This document shows positions 42,509 to 52,269 of a stretch of DNA of 64,000 nt, piece by piece (positions within the stretch are counted from its first letter, which is position 1; each line of letters starts with the position of its first letter). Position numbers and translations under genes: made by a program. Below the pieces are notes generated by a model. It was not told where the DNA came from, did no database searches, and saw only the letters and a program-made list of their open reading frames with translations. This stretch comes from Helicobacter hepaticus ATCC 51449 (GTDB lineage Bacteria; Campylobacterota; Campylobacteria; Campylobacterales; Helicobacteraceae). The stretch lies in NCBI RefSeq assembly GCF_000007905.1, contig NC_004917.1, positions 1,488,001 to 1,552,000 of the forward strand. The letters run 5' to 3'.

Positions 42509-43248
42509 CTGCGTTTCTCAAGCTTTTTGGTAGTTTTAAAAGATTTAATCAGTATAGGAGCTGTTTCTTCTTGATAGCGAGATTCAAAATTTATGGGAGA
42601 GAAATTTTTATCATCATCTTTGTCAATTCTTGCACTATCTCTTTGCTCTGCTCCAATGATGTCGCGATAAGATTTACCAAAAATTTTATCCACTTCATAC
42701 CAAGCAGCATATTCATCGCCTTGTAAAGGATATGATTTAAGTAATGGGTGTCCTACCCAATCTTTTGGCATAATTAGTCTTTGGAGGTAGGGATGTCCAT
42801 TGAAAATGATGCCAAACATATCATAGCATTCTCTTTCGCTCCAATTTGCACTTTTAAAAAGCGGTGTGAGCGAAGAAATTTGCTGTCCTTTTTTAATTTT
42901 AGTTTTAATCTTAAGACGTTTAGAGCTTGTATCCTCAAGCTTAAGAAGGAGATAAAAAAGTTCAAACTCGTTACATTCTTCTAATTTATCAATAGCACTC
43001 ATTTCAGTAAGAATTTCATAGCCTAAAGAATGAAGTTCTTTAATAAGTGCAAAAATATAAGTAGATTCTACCCAAAGCGTGGCTAAATCATTTTGTATAT
43101 AGCTCTCGCTAATTGGAGTAGTAATAGTATTTATTTCAGATTCAAAGCCTGTAAGCGCAAGTTTTGGAGAAGTGGGTGCAACATCAAAACGATGAGTATA
43201 ATAAACACTTTTTTGAGCGTTTGTTTTAGGAGGATTCTGCCGTATCAT
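42505..43248 (-). CDS. nuoC: NADH-quinone oxidoreductase subunit C
   Basis: The 30-kDa subunit, 247 aa. [26 protein letters not shown] is the family signature with E-R-E-x-x-D-M-F-G, followed by [17 protein letters not shown] 45-residue N-terminal extension precedes the core. It is separate from nuoD, unlike in E. coli where they are fused. Confidence 0.95.
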   Translation of the reverse strand: MIRQNPPKTNAQKSVYYTHRFDVAPTSPKLALTGFESEINTITTPISESYIQNDLATLWVESTYIFALIKELHSLGYEILTEMSAIDKLEECNEFELFYLLLKLEDTSSKRLKIKTKIKKGQQISSLTPLFKSANWSERECYDMFGIIFNGHPYLQRLIMPKDWVGHPLLKSYPLQGDEYAAWYEVDKIFGKSYRDIIGAEQRDSARIDKDDDKNFSPINFESRYQEETAPILIKSFKTTKKLEKRR

Positions 43249-43261
43249 ACTTTACCTTTTG

Positions 43262-43771
43262 TCATATAAGTCGTTTTGGTTTAAGATGAGGTAGGGCTTT
43301 TTGCCTACGAATCTTTTGTTGAAGCACCATTATAGCATATTGCAATGTCTCTGGGCGTGGTGCACAACCGGGTAAATAAATATCCACGGGTATGATTCTA
43401 TCTACACCTTGCACAGTGGCATAGGTATTAAACATTCCACCCGTATTTGCACAGCTGCCCATAGAAATAACCCATTTAGGTTCTGGCATTTGGTCATAAA
43501 GACGGCGAACAAATTCAGCGTGTTTTTTAGTAACAGTGCCTGATATAATCATTAAATCAGATTGACGAGGTGAAGCACGAAAAATTGAACCAAATCTATC
43601 AAGGTCAAAGCGACTACCACCAGTTGCCATCATTTCAATAGCACAACACGCTAAGCCGTAAGTTACTCCCCAAAGCGAATTGCTTCTGCTCCAATTAAGA
43701 AGTTTATCAACACTGCTCAAAACAATTGGTAAGCCATTGTTTTGAGTATAATTTACTTGATGCTCTGCCAT
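43262..43771 (-). CDS. nuoB: NADH-quinone oxidoreductase subunit B
   Basis: Holds cluster N2, the last centre before quinone. The adjacent cysteines of [11 protein letters not shown], then [10 protein letters not shown] and LPGCAPRPE, complete the four ligands. The start at 43771 follows AAGGAGCATTTTC and overlaps nuoA by 19 bases; the longer frame would start inside nuoA without support. Confidence 0.96.
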   Translation of the reverse strand: MAEHQVNYTQNNGLPIVLSSVDKLLNWSRSNSLWGVTYGLACCAIEMMATGGSRFDLDRFGSIFRASPRQSDLMIISGTVTKKHAEFVRRLYDQMPEPKWVISMGSCANTGGMFNTYATVQGVDRIIPVDIYLPGCAPRPETLQYAIMVLQQKIRRQKALPHLKPKRLI

Positions 43772-44157
43772 GAAAATGCTCCTTTTTTCCACGCATAAAT
43801 GAACCCTACAAGCAAAAAGCCGATGAAACTTAGCATTTCAAAAAATACAAAATTTCCAAGTCCGATATGTGTAAAAAGTTTAAAATCAATTGCCCAAGGC
43901 ACCATAAAAATGACTTCAATATCAAAGAGGACAAACAAAAGGGCGAAAATAAAAAAGTGTGTAGAGATTCTATTTTGTTGTTTAGTGGGGGTGGGACCAC
44001 ACTCATAAGTAGAAAGTTTGAGTTTTTCTCTATCTTTTTTAGCGAGTTTTCTTGAAATAATGCGTTGCAGACGGAGGGTAAGAGTAAAGGCAACACAGGT
44101 TAGCACAAACAATACAAATACACCGAAGTATGGGTGTTCAAATGTAGAATGGCTCAT
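43753..44157 (-). CDS. nuoA: NADH-quinone oxidoreductase subunit A
   Basis: The first gene of the operon, 134 aa and three membrane helices. [12 protein letters not shown] is the conserved loop with Tyr-Glu-Cys-Gly that senses quinone redox changes, and [20 protein letters not shown] follows, with the conserved Asp and Glu of helix 2. AAAGGGAATTAAA precedes the ATG. Confidence 0.96.
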   Translation of the reverse strand: MSHSTFEHPYFGVFVLFVLTCVAFTLTLRLQRIISRKLAKKDREKLKLSTYECGPTPTKQQNRISTHFFIFALLFVLFDIEVIFMVPWAIDFKLFTHIGLGNFVFFEMLSFIGFLLVGFIYAWKKGAFSWQSIK

Positions 44158-44194
44158 TTTAATTCCCTTTTGTTGTAAAGCTTTAAATAACCAA

Positions 44195-44200
44195 ATTATA
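44195..44200 (-). promoter_or_regulatory. Candidate -10 box of the nuo operon
   Basis: A perfect TATAAT on the reverse strand, 37 bases before the nuoA ATG. Upstream there are phased A/T tracts (44214-44245), as is common for Helicobacter promoters. Confidence 0.5.
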
Positions 44201-44284
44201 ATGCTAGATTCTAAAAAAAATACTTTTGGTAAAAAAATATTTTACAAATATATAAATCAGGTTACTTTTTTACCCTTAATTGAC

Positions 44285-45001
44285 TTATTCAATGTTTGTA
44301 TAAACTGCTTGGACATCATCATCATCTTCAATTTTATCAAGGAGTTTTTCAATATCTTGCATTTGTGTTTCACTTAGGCTAATGGGTGAAGTTGGGATTC
44401 TCTGTAGGGCAGCCTTAGAAATAGGAATATTCAAATGCTCAAACCCTTCACTCAAGCGTCCAAAATCTTTATAGTCTCCATAGGCAATATGATAGATTCC
44501 CTCCTCACTCTCTCTGCTTTCTAATTCCTCAAGTCCATAGTCAATAAGTGCCAATTCTAATTCTTCTATATTTTTGTCTGTGCGAAATTCAAATGCACTT
44601 TTGCGCGCAAACATAAACTCAATAGAACCATTTGTAAGGATACTTGCATTGGGGGTTTTGTTAAAATAGCTTTTAATATTTGCAATAGTTCGGGTAGGAT
44701 TATCTGTTGTGCATTCAATAAAAATAAGCACACCATAAGCAGCCTTACCCTCATAAGTAATTTCGCTAAAGATTCCATCTTTACCACTAGCACGCTTAAT
44801 GGCTGCGTCAATATTATCTTTTGGCATATTTTGTGCTTTAGCATTAGCAATAGCTGTACGCAGTTTGGCATTCATTGCTGGGTCTCCTCCACCTTCTTTT
44901 GCTGCAACTGTGATAGCCTTTGCAAGTTTGGGGAAAACTTTGCTCATTTTATCCCATCGTTTTTCTTTGGCTGCTCGGCGATATTCAAATGCTCGTCCCA
45001 T
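44285..45001 (-). CDS. YebC/PmpR-family protein
   Basis: A 238-aa three-domain protein. The N-terminal [21 protein letters not shown] in family form (basic, with the Lys-x-x-Arg-x-x-x-x-x-x-Lys pattern), [17 protein letters not shown] and [20 protein letters not shown] are diagnostic. Family members act as transcription regulators or, as shown for relatives such as TACO1 and YebC, help ribosomes through polyproline and other stalls. The C-terminal acidic ending ([16 protein letters not shown]) is typical. It is upstream of nuoA in the same direction, separated by a candidate promoter. Confidence 0.93.
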   Translation of the reverse strand: MGRAFEYRRAAKEKRWDKMSKVFPKLAKAITVAAKEGGGDPAMNAKLRTAIANAKAQNMPKDNIDAAIKRASGKDGIFSEITYEGKAAYGVLIFIECTTDNPTRTIANIKSYFNKTPNASILTNGSIEFMFARKSAFEFRTDKNIEELELALIDYGLEELESRESEEGIYHIAYGDYKDFGRLSEGFEHLNIPISKAALQRIPTSPISLSETQMQDIEKLLDKIEDDDDVQAVYTNIE

Positions 45002-45121
45002 ATGGAAAATCCTTTATTTTAGAATCTAAAATATGTATTATAGCCAAAGCACAGCTTTATATGCAATGTTTTGTTCAAAGCAGTAGGGAATAGATTTGGT
45101 ATACTAAAGTATCAAATTTCT

Positions 45122-46099
45122 TTATTGAAACTTATGCAATATTTGCGCTATTTCTTTAGTATGATAGCTGATGATAATATCTGCACCTGCGCGTTTAAAT
45201 CCTGTGAGTGTCTCAAACAATACTCTTTCATAATCAATAAGCCCTGCTTTTTGCGCACATTTTAGCATAGCGTATTCACCACTGACATTATATACAGCTA
45301 AGGGGAGCAGTGTGCGGTCACGAATATCACGCACAATGTCTAAATACGCAAGTGCAGGTTTTACCATAAGAATATCCGCTCCCTCTGCCTCATCTGTTAG
45401 ACTTTCTAAAATTGCTTCTCTGCGATTTGCTGGATCTTCTTGATAAGAATTTCTATCACCAAAACTTGGTGCAGAATTTGCAGCATCACGGAAAGGTCCA
45501 TAATAGCCACTTGCAAATTTTGTTGAATAACTCATAATGGGTATATGATTAAAACCACTTTTGTCTAAATATATGCGGATGGTTTCTACCATACCATCCA
45601 TCATTGCGCTTGGTGCTATCATATCTGCTCCACAAGTAGCAAGCACTACGCCTTGTTGTCCGAGAATCTCAAGTGTTGCATCATTATTTACGCTGCCAAG
45701 ATTTTGGTCTAAAATACCACAATGTCCGTGGTCTGTATATTCACAAAAACATAAATCAAGCGTAACTATCATCTGTGGAAATTGTTTTTTAATAGCTTTT
45801 GTTGCTTGTGCAATAATACTTTTATCACTTAGAGCTTCGCTTCCACAAGAATCTTTATGGTTTGGCAACCCAAAGAGTATAATGTGATAAATACCTAATT
45901 TGAGTAGTTCTTCGCATTCTTTGAGGAGTTTATCAATGCTGAATTGATAAACTTGAGGCATAGAGGTAATTTCATTTTTGATTCCTTGACCTTCAATAAC
46001 AAAAAGTGGATAGATAAAATCTTCTTTATCAAGTCGCGTTTCTCTTACTAATGTCCTCATAGGCGCTTTTAATCGTGTGCGTTTTAATCGTCTAAACAT
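45122..46099 (-). CDS. hemB: Delta-aminolevulinic acid dehydratase (porphobilinogen synthase)
   Basis: Joins two 5-aminolevulinate molecules to porphobilinogen in heme synthesis, 325 aa. The Schiff-base lysines lie in [17 protein letters not shown] and [20 protein letters not shown] holds the three-cysteine zinc site, so this is a zinc-type enzyme. The start at 46099 follows GAGGAG; the upstream 16 residues of the open frame lie in the sensor kinase gene's end region and are not needed. It lies 10 bases downstream of the kinase gene. Confidence 0.95.
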   Translation of the reverse strand: MFRRLKRTRLKAPMRTLVRETRLDKEDFIYPLFVIEGQGIKNEITSMPQVYQFSIDKLLKECEELLKLGIYHIILFGLPNHKDSCGSEALSDKSIIAQATKAIKKQFPQMIVTLDLCFCEYTDHGHCGILDQNLGSVNNDATLEILGQQGVVLATCGADMIAPSAMMDGMVETIRIYLDKSGFNHIPIMSYSTKFASGYYGPFRDAANSAPSFGDRNSYQEDPANRREAILESLTDEAEGADILMVKPALAYLDIVRDIRDRTLLPLAVYNVSGEYAMLKCAQKAGLIDYERVLFETLTGFKRAGADIIISYHTKEIAQILHKFQ

Positions 46100-46109
46100 A
46101 GATTCTCCT

Positions 46110-47369
46110 CTATTTTGGTTTTTTATCAACAAGACAATAGTTTTCAACTACGCAATGATGAATAATAAAAATATTATAACCATTTTCGTGTTTATAACTT
46201 AGGTTAAAACCTTGATTATCAAGGGTATTTTTAATGATATACATACCAAGTCCAAAGCCTTGTGATGAAGGGTTTTTATGATTTTTAAAATAAGGCTTAA
46301 AATAGGCTTTAAGCTCATATTGGAGCGGCTCACCTTTAGAGCTCGTGTAAAGTCTATCATTCTTTGTATATACTGATACTTTACCATCATTGCTGTATTT
46401 AATAGCATTATCAAGGAGGTTTTTAAGCGCAATAACAAATAAATCAAAATCCGCTTTAATAAGGGCGTGAGGCGAACTCAGTGTGATAGGGCTAGATTCA
46501 TCAATAAGGAGCATATCTTCTGTATGACTGATGAGATCTTGGAGCAGAAATTCTTGTTTGTTAAGATGATAGTTTTTAGAAGTAATTTGTTCAAGCTTTG
46601 CAAATTCATTTATAAGCTCATTAAGGCGTGTAAATGCCGAACAAAGCTGTTGTTTGTGTGTAGAATCTTGCACCATTTCTGCAACAATGCGTCCTTTGGT
46701 AATGGGAGTTTTAAGTTCGTGCATAATTGAGCGCAAAAGGAGACTGCGGGATTCATTAAGGGATTTAATTTTGTTTGAGGCTTTGTAAAATTCGTGATAA
46801 AGTTCCCCAATTTCATCTTTGGTGTTTTGCTCATATTGAGTATTGAAATTACCTTCTGCAAATAGTTTGACTTGACCTTTAAGAATCTTAAGGGGCATAA
46901 GGCTTTTAAGCACGATAAAAAATACAAAAGTAAGCAATATAATGCCAATGAGAGTAATTACATAAAAATCTTCATAAAGCTTTCGTGAATTATCCTTATA
47001 AAGGATAGTTTCATTATGGCTTTCAAGAAGAATATAAATACCATTTTGTGTATTAATTGCCTTTGCGAATACTCCACTAAAGTTATCTGGAAGTTTACCT
47101 ACTTCTTGAAGAACTTCTTTGATTTTTTCTTCTTCTGCGGGGACAAATTGCATACTTTGAAGATATTGCTTGATAATATTGAGATTTCCACCATATTGCA
47201 TAATTTCATTAATTGTGGCTGTAAATTGTTTGTAACGAAATTCAGAGAGGAGATTCTCATTTTCAATATGGTCTTGAATAAAATAATAAGAAATTGCAAA
47301 AAAGCTAAACAAGGCACAGAGAAATAAAATGACAATTTTAAAAAAAATTGAATGCCGAAATTGAAACAT
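46110..47369 (-). CDS. Sensor histidine kinase, ArsS-like
   Basis: A 419-aa kinase with two membrane helices (about 11-28 and 137-157) around a ~110-residue periplasmic sensor domain, then a HAMP region and catalytic parts. [19 protein letters not shown] holds the phosphorylated His, [18 protein letters not shown] the N box, and [11 protein letters not shown] the G2 box. The periplasmic part contains few histidines. Its order with the regulator and hemB resembles the H. pylori acid-sensing pair ArsRS; acid sensing is inferred from that. Confidence 0.85.
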   Translation of the reverse strand: MFQFRHSIFFKIVILFLCALFSFFAISYYFIQDHIENENLLSEFRYKQFTATINEIMQYGGNLNIIKQYLQSMQFVPAEEEKIKEVLQEVGKLPDNFSGVFAKAINTQNGIYILLESHNETILYKDNSRKLYEDFYVITLIGIILLTFVFFIVLKSLMPLKILKGQVKLFAEGNFNTQYEQNTKDEIGELYHEFYKASNKIKSLNESRSLLLRSIMHELKTPITKGRIVAEMVQDSTHKQQLCSAFTRLNELINEFAKLEQITSKNYHLNKQEFLLQDLISHTEDMLLIDESSPITLSSPHALIKADFDLFVIALKNLLDNAIKYSNDGKVSVYTKNDRLYTSSKGEPLQYELKAYFKPYFKNHKNPSSQGFGLGMYIIKNTLDNQGFNLSYKHENGYNIFIIHHCVVENYCLVDKKPK

Positions 47370-47383
47370 AGAATCTCGCTATT

Positions 47384-48064
47384 TTATGTTTCAAGTTTAT
47401 AGCCCACACCACGCACAGAGATAATGTATTGTGGGTTTTTTGGATTTTCTTCAATTTTAGAGCGTAAGCGTCCAATGATGACATCAATACTTTTATTGGA
47501 GCTTTCAGGGTTAATGGATTCAGATTCTATTGCAATGGCTTCGCGTGAAAATACGTGCCCCTTTTTACTAATAAGTAATGTAAGAATCTCATATTCCGCA
47601 CGCGTAAGTTCAAGTTTTTTCTCTTTAAAAAAGACTTGGCGGCTATACTTATCAATTCTAAACACGCTATCTTTTTCTTTATCTTGCTCTTTAACGCTTT
47701 TTTTATTACAACGTCTAAGTAGAGTTTGGATTCTCACAACAAGCTCTTTTGGGTCATAAGGCTTTGAAATATAATCATCAGCTCCAGATTTGAGTGCCTC
47801 AACTTTATCATCAACATCACTTCGCGCAGAAGAAACGATAATAGGGATACTATTTTGCTTTGCTACACGCTTGCATACTTCTAAGCCATCAAGATTAGGT
47901 AGAGTCAAATCAAGAAGGAGAATATCAAAGTGTTTGGCATTGACTGCGCTCATACCCGTATAAGGTTCATCATAGTTGGTAACATTCATATCATATTGCC
48001 CGAGATAACTTGTTATAATTTCTGCTAATTCCACATCATCTTCAATCATTAAAACTTCTAACAT
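47384..48064 (-). CDS. OmpR-family response regulator, ArsR-like
   Basis: A 226-aa regulator. The receiver has the acidic pair ED-D at residues 8-10, phosphoacceptor Asp52 (ILLLDLTLP), Ser/Thr-type SSARS and Lys in [10 protein letters not shown]. The C-terminal winged helix contains [25 protein letters not shown] and [27 protein letters not shown]. It is complete in all catalytic residues. It is followed after 14 bases by the kinase gene. In H. pylori the matching ArsR also has essential phosphorylation-independent targets. Confidence 0.87.
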   Translation of the reverse strand: MLEVLMIEDDVELAEIITSYLGQYDMNVTNYDEPYTGMSAVNAKHFDILLLDLTLPNLDGLEVCKRVAKQNSIPIIVSSARSDVDDKVEALKSGADDYISKPYDPKELVVRIQTLLRRCNKKSVKEQDKEKDSVFRIDKYSRQVFFKEKKLELTRAEYEILTLLISKKGHVFSREAIAIESESINPESSNKSIDVIIGRLRSKIEENPKNPQYIISVRGVGYKLET

Positions 48065-48128
48065 AGTCCAAACCTTTATGTAATGTAGTCTATTAAGGTA
48101 TTAAAAATGAGGATTGTATAATAAAAAA

Positions 48129-48454
48129 CTTGTTAGATAGCTTAAGAGCTTTTATCTAGGCAAGATTCTATATATAAAAAGATACTTTAAAAAGGAAATA
48201 TTGTAACTTACTTAAAGTTAGTATGGAGGAGACGCCGCTAAAGTGGGGGACTTTAGCGGTATCAATAAAGGTTTGGTTATCGGTAAATGCCTTGAGGAAA
48301 CAAGGAGGAAGTTGGAGGGGGATAACCTCCTTTTGAGATGGCATTTACATATGGGTTAATCCATCACCTCGCCCTATCTCATTCGGGTCAAAAGGCTAAG
48401 AAGCATTGTAAGGGAGAATATTAAATGAAAATTTAATAGCAATGCAAATTTTTT
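48129..48454 (+). ncRNA. Candidate structured RNA in a 408-bp gene-free interval
   Basis: No convincing protein gene lies in 48065-48473. The forward strand has TATAAT at 48117-48122 and, about 290 bases later, a terminator-like hairpin. Between them are an AAGTTA stem (TAACTT-ACTTA-AAGTTA, near 48205-48221) and a perfect 10-bp stem with GGGGG loop (48235-48244 / 48250-48259). A 9-bp long-range stem follows (48283-48291 / 48340-48348) enclosing GGAGG...CCTCC, and CCTTTTGA (48329-48336) can pair with TCAAAAGG (near 48388-48395). The forward strand is purine-rich with several AGGAGG-like runs. It does not match tmRNA, RNase P RNA or SRP RNA. Strand is not certain; the reverse strand has its own TACAAT at 48405-48410. 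Confidence 0.45.
48403..48454 (+). terminator. Compound hairpin with T-tract
   Basis: GCATTG (48403-48408) pairs with CAATGC (48440-48445), enclosing TTAAAT-GAAA-ATTTAA (48421-48436), and is followed by six T at 48449-48454. It would end a forward-strand transcript across the structured interval. Confidence 0.5.
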
Positions 48455-48473
48455 GGTAGATTCTAGAAAAATG

Positions 48474-48821
48474 TTATTTTTTAAGGTCATTTAGCCGTTC
48501 TTGTATAACGCTAAGTTGATATTCAAGGAAATTTATTGTGATGTTTAGGCGAGATTGTATGTCTTTATTTTGTGGGGCATTCAAGCCTTCAAAAAGCACT
48601 AAAAGTCGCTCTTGAAGTAACTCTAAAAATTCACATTCTTCGCGTAGAGATTCGTTACTTTGATGAAGTCGTTGAATTGTAGAGAGCTGTGAAGGTGTAA
48701 TGGGTGCAATTTTGCTTTCACTTGGATTTATAATCTGAAGCTGTGTGAGATTGTGCTCTTGTGGTGTATCATTTGTCGAAAATTCATTGAGGGTTTCAAG
48801 TATTAAATCTTTGAGTTCCAT
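48474..48821 (-). CDS. Small coiled-coil protein, possibly CiaD-like domain
   Basis: A 115-aa cytosolic protein. The N-terminus MELKDLILETLNEFS is a short helix, followed by a polar linker (about 20-45). Two long helices come next (SLREECEFLELLQERLLVLFEG and ITINFLEYQLSVIQERLNDL), likely a hairpin. This layout recalls the CiaD-like domain of epsilonproteobacteria, named after a secreted Campylobacter invasion protein, but I am unsure. I chose ATG 48821 over GTG 48833. It overlaps the upstream TPR gene by 19 bases. Confidence 0.6.
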   Translation of the reverse strand: MELKDLILETLNEFSTNDTPQEHNLTQLQIINPSESKIAPITPSQLSTIQRLHQSNESLREECEFLELLQERLLVLFEGLNAPQNKDIQSRLNITINFLEYQLSVIQERLNDLKK

Positions 48822-49066
48822 TGGAGTAGCCACCTTTGAAATTGAATTGAATCCTCTTGAGATTGAGGATTAACAAAAAGCTCTTTTTGAATTTGATTTG
48901 TCGGAGGAAAATGTTTTTGAACAAGCATTAAACGTTTGATTGCCGTTTGCGCCTCTTTATTTTCAGGGTGTGCTAAAAGAATTTCACGATAAATTTTAAG
49001 CGCATCTTCTTTGAGCCCTTGTATCTCATAGATTCTTGCAAGAGCAACTGATTTAATGCTTTCCAT
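48803..49066 (-). CDS. Small TPR-like protein
   Basis: An 87-aa protein. Residues KSVALARIYEIQGLKEDALKIYREILLAHPENKEAQTAI (read in two halves) form one TPR-like helix pair with the typical Ala, Tyr and Pro positions, followed by a basic helix and a Gln-rich tail ending RWLLQWNSKI. It is probably a protein-binding module. It is upstream of, and overlaps, the coiled-coil gene, suggesting the two act together. Confidence 0.65.
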   Translation of the reverse strand: MESIKSVALARIYEIQGLKEDALKIYREILLAHPENKEAQTAIKRLMLVQKHFPPTNQIQKELFVNPQSQEDSIQFQRWLLQWNSKI

Positions 49067-49142
49067 AGATTCAACTCCTTAAGTAATGAGATTAGATTCT
49101 ATAATGATTTTGTTTGTAAATACTTTAAAAAGTTTGTTATTT

Positions 49143-49946
49143 TCAAGTGTCAAGATAGCGTTTATCGCAAAAGCTTCCTGCGTGGATATTGCTAAAAGCA
49201 TTTTTAAGAGATTTGAAAAAATCTGGGTTTTGGGATTCTATATTTTTGAGAAATTGTTTTGTTGATTCTCTACTATGAGGCTTTTTATCAGAATCTAACC
49301 AATTAATGGGACAATTACAATCAGGTGCAATATAAATGTGATTACTTGCAATGAAATCAATAATCTGTCGCTCACGCACAAAGATTAAAGGACGGATAAC
49401 CTCCAAACCATTTTGCGCACGATATGTCGGTGGCATAGAACGCATCGCTCCATTATAAGTAAGATTCATAAAAAAGCTTTCCGCCGCATCATCAAGATGA
49501 TGTGCAAGGGCAAGCTTATTGAATCCTCCCTCTAATGCCTTACTATATAAAGCACCGCGTCTCATACGAGAGCAAAAGCTGCAATAAATTGTGCCTTCTC
49601 TTTTATTTTCTTCTAATATCTTATAAATATCTGTGCGGTAGAGTTCGTAAGTAATCCCTAATTTCTCGCAATATTCAAAAATATATTCATATTCGCCACC
49701 TCTGCCATAATCAATTGTAATAGCTTTAAAATCAAATTTAAAAGGGGCGTGTTTTTGCATATAAGATAATAATGTAGCAAGCAGAATAGAATCTTTGCCT
49801 CCGCTTAAGCCCAATAATACTTTATCCCCCTCCTTAATGAGTTGGTATTGTGCGTTTGTTTTCCCAACAATACCAAGAATCTTTTTGCTTATTGTAGGTT
49901 TTTGTGAAAGATTCTCTTTTTTAGTTTGGATATGGTTATTTGTCAT
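49143..49946 (-). CDS. ttcA: tRNA 2-thiocytidine biosynthesis protein TtcA
   Basis: A 267-aa PP-loop enzyme that thiolates C32 of some tRNAs. The ATP site is VLLGLSGGKDSILLA (about residues 43-57). CSFCSRMRRGALY gives the C-x2-C that binds a [4Fe-4S] cluster, and a third Cys follows in APDCNCPI. LALAHHLDDAAESFFMN is the family's HxxDD segment. It overlaps the small membrane protein gene upstream by 11 bases. Alternatives in the same superfamily (TilS, MnmA) lack the CxxC at this place. Confidence 0.92.
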   Translation of the reverse strand: MTNNHIQTKKENLSQKPTISKKILGIVGKTNAQYQLIKEGDKVLLGLSGGKDSILLATLLSYMQKHAPFKFDFKAITIDYGRGGEYEYIFEYCEKLGITYELYRTDIYKILEENKREGTIYCSFCSRMRRGALYSKALEGGFNKLALAHHLDDAAESFFMNLTYNGAMRSMPPTYRAQNGLEVIRPLIFVRERQIIDFIASNHIYIAPDCNCPINWLDSDKKPHSRESTKQFLKNIESQNPDFFKSLKNAFSNIHAGSFCDKRYLDT

Positions 49947-50244
49947 TTTTATTTTTAGCTTTATCTTCTTCTGGGAATATGATTTCTATGAAATCCCCAC
50001 TTTTATCTAGTGTTTCTATCCTTATGACATTATCGGGGTTTTCTTCATCAATATTATCTTTTTGTTTGTCCGATTCTATATTATTAGGCATTGTGCCCTT
50101 TTTAGCAATTATATTTTTATCATTTTTTAAAATAATACTTTTTTTTGAAGTATGTTTTTTGAAGTAATCTCTATTTTGATAGATTAAAAAGCATAAGTAT
50201 AGCCCCATTGCAGAGGCAATGATGATTTTCTCATAGAGTTCCAT
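49936..50244 (-). CDS. Small membrane-anchored hypothetical protein
   Basis: Unknown family, 102 aa. One N-terminal membrane helix (about residues 6-22) is followed by a basic stretch (FKKHTSKKS) that should stay in the cytoplasm, then an acidic low-complexity tail rich in Asp, Glu and Lys. It lies 3 bases after the MFS gene and overlaps ttcA, so it is part of that transcript. Confidence 0.6.
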   Translation of the reverse strand: MELYEKIIIASAMGLYLCFLIYQNRDYFKKHTSKKSIILKNDKNIIAKKGTMPNNIESDKQKDNIDEENPDNVIRIETLDKSGDFIEIIFPEEDKAKNKNDK

Positions 50245-50247
50245 AAT

Positions 50248-51579
50248 TTAGCCTTTGTTTAATGTAGATAAGATTTGCTCTTTTTTTATGAGTGTATCAT
50301 CGTATTTGATAATAGCAATATGCTCATTTTGATTGATATACCATTCAATAACACCCTCAAGTGTATCAAGTGTGCTAAGTGCTTCTAGCGAATATTGCTG
50401 GTTATCAAGAGGAAGATAAATGTTTTTGTGATTGCGTGGATTACTCAAAAATACTATGAGCAATACTGCCCATATTATACATACTACTGCGATAATAAGC
50501 GAAAGTTTGAAAAGTCCTATTTCTTCATAGAGCCAACCCCCACACATACCACCAAGAGCAGAACCCACATAGCCAAGTGTTGTAAAAATACCAAGTGCTG
50601 CACCTTTTTGATGTGCTTTTGGATAACGACTTGCTAGGGATTGCATAATAGGCTCGTGGATAGCAAATCCTATGAAAAATATAAATACACCAATTGCAAA
50701 AAGCACAATGCTTTCTTGTGGAATAGAAAAAGCCATTAAAAAATATGACAACACAAAGGCAAAGATACCAAAAAGCATCACGGCTTTGAATTGCCCCCTT
50801 TTTTGTGCAAAAACTGATGATGGTCCCATAGCAAAAACACCTACAAGTGCAGCAGGAGCATAAATATACCATAGTTTTTCTTCAGCCATATCAAACTGGT
50901 GAGTAAGGGCAAGACTGATGCATACAAAGGCAAAAATCATTAAAAACTTTTGCAAAAATGCGCTTAGATTCATAATAAGGAGATTTTTATCTTTGAGCAG
51001 GGCATTAAATGTATTGTCTTGAAAGTGGTATTTCACACTTGGTGTATCAGGCACTTTCCAATAAAGGATAATAAGAGAAATCACACAAAGCCCACTTGTG
51101 ATAAAAAAAAGAGTGTTTAGTCCATAATGGCTTGCAATAATAGGGCTTAAAAGCATAGCAAGAACAAAGCTAATAAAAATACCTCCTCCCATAACAGCCA
51201 TAGCCTTATTGCGTTCCTCTTCTTTGACTAAATCAGCAATTTGTGCGCTTACTACACCTCCAATTGCCCCAACACCTTGTAAAAATCGCCCAATGATAAG
51301 CATAGTAATATCGTTAGAAAATGCACATACAAGAGAGCCAAGCAAAAAAATGATTAAGCCAATGCCGACAACGTGTTTGCGATTGTATTTATCGCTCCAT
51401 ACACCAAAGGGTGTTTGAAAGATGATTTGTGTAAGTGCATATCCACCAGCTGCCATTCCAGCAAGAAATGCACTCGTGTGAAATTCATCAGTGTAAAGCC
51501 CAATAATGGGTAACACAATAAAAAGTCCAAAAAAACGCAAACTTGAAATAAGTGCAAGAGGAAAAATCTGCTTTATCAT
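50248..51579 (-). CDS. MFS transporter, YajR-like with C-terminal YAM domain
   Basis: A 443-aa major facilitator with 12 membrane helices. The loop 2-3 motif GVWSDKYNRKHV and GRFLQGVGAIGG (helix 4-5) are those of drug:proton antiporters. After helix 12 there is a 65-residue soluble domain with a beta-alpha-beta pattern (NIYLPLDNQQYSLEAL, then GVIEWYINQNEHIAIIKYDD), like the YAM domain of E. coli YajR. The substrate is unknown; efflux is inferred from the motifs. Confidence 0.85.
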   Translation of the reverse strand: MIKQIFPLALISSLRFFGLFIVLPIIGLYTDEFHTSAFLAGMAAGGYALTQIIFQTPFGVWSDKYNRKHVVGIGLIIFLLGSLVCAFSNDITMLIIGRFLQGVGAIGGVVSAQIADLVKEEERNKAMAVMGGGIFISFVLAMLLSPIIASHYGLNTLFFITSGLCVISLIILYWKVPDTPSVKYHFQDNTFNALLKDKNLLIMNLSAFLQKFLMIFAFVCISLALTHQFDMAEEKLWYIYAPAALVGVFAMGPSSVFAQKRGQFKAVMLFGIFAFVLSYFLMAFSIPQESIVLFAIGVFIFFIGFAIHEPIMQSLASRYPKAHQKGAALGIFTTLGYVGSALGGMCGGWLYEEIGLFKLSLIIAVVCIIWAVLLIVFLSNPRNHKNIYLPLDNQQYSLEALSTLDTLEGVIEWYINQNEHIAIIKYDDTLIKKEQILSTLNKG

Positions 51580-51595
51580 CGTTACTCTTTTTGGT

Positions 51596-52129
51596 TTAGT
51601 CTGTAATATCTTGAAGAGATTCGCAAATAGTGATAGATTCTATAAGAGAGCCTTCTTTAATTTTATCTAGCACAGAGAAACTTTGTGAATCTTGTGCCTC
51701 AATGCCACCAAAAATTGTATGCTCTCCATCAAGATGAGGTTGTGGTGCAAAACAGATAAAAAACTGGCTACCTCCTGTATCTCGTCCAGCGTGAGCCATA
51801 GAGAGCGCTCCCTTAATGTGTTTATGTTTATTGTTACTTAATTCACATTTAATACGATAGCCTGGTCCTCCTACACCATTTCCCACAGGGCAGCCTCCTT
51901 GGGCTACAAAATTCGGGATAACGCGATGAAAAGTAAGCCCATTATAGAATCCACTTTGGGCTAAGGTAGCAAAATTAGTAACACTCTGTGGGGCAGCATT
52001 ACCAAAAAGCTTAAGTTTTATTGTGCCAATAGATTCCCCATTTGGTGTAGCAACCTTTATGAGGGCGTAATTAAGCTTTGCCAACTCTTCTTCTTTAATC
52101 TCGTATACTTTAAGTTCTTCGCGAAACAT
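51596..52129 (-). CDS. Cyclophilin-type peptidyl-prolyl isomerase
   Basis: A 177-aa PPIase that speeds prolyl bond rotation. The catalytic Arg and Phe region is [21 protein letters not shown], followed by [20 protein letters not shown] and [12 protein letters not shown]. An N-terminal extension of about 18 residues has no signal peptide, so the enzyme is probably cytoplasmic. Divergent from the next gene with a 140-base spacer. Confidence 0.93.
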   Translation of the reverse strand: MFREELKVYEIKEEELAKLNYALIKVATPNGESIGTIKLKLFGNAAPQSVTNFATLAQSGFYNGLTFHRVIPNFVAQGGCPVGNGVGGPGYRIKCELSNNKHKHIKGALSMAHAGRDTGGSQFFICFAPQPHLDGEHTIFGGIEAQDSQSFSVLDKIKEGSLIESITICESLQDITD

Positions 52130-52269
52130 ACATTAACTCCTTAAGGTTTAAATTAGTAATTGCCCCATACATTAAATAAAGCAAAACAATAAGAAAGTAT
52201 TTGGCATAAAAAAGTCTAGCTATTCTACCGATATTAGTTTAATAATTTTTCAATAAAAAGGTAAGCTAG

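Noticed and set aside
48129-48454. tmRNA, RNase P RNA or SRP RNA for the structured interval
   Set aside because: The size suits tmRNA or RNase P, but there is no tRNA-like end with CCA, no tag reading frame, no GAGGAAAGTCC-type RNase P core, and no SRP tetraloop motif (GGAAGCAGCC).
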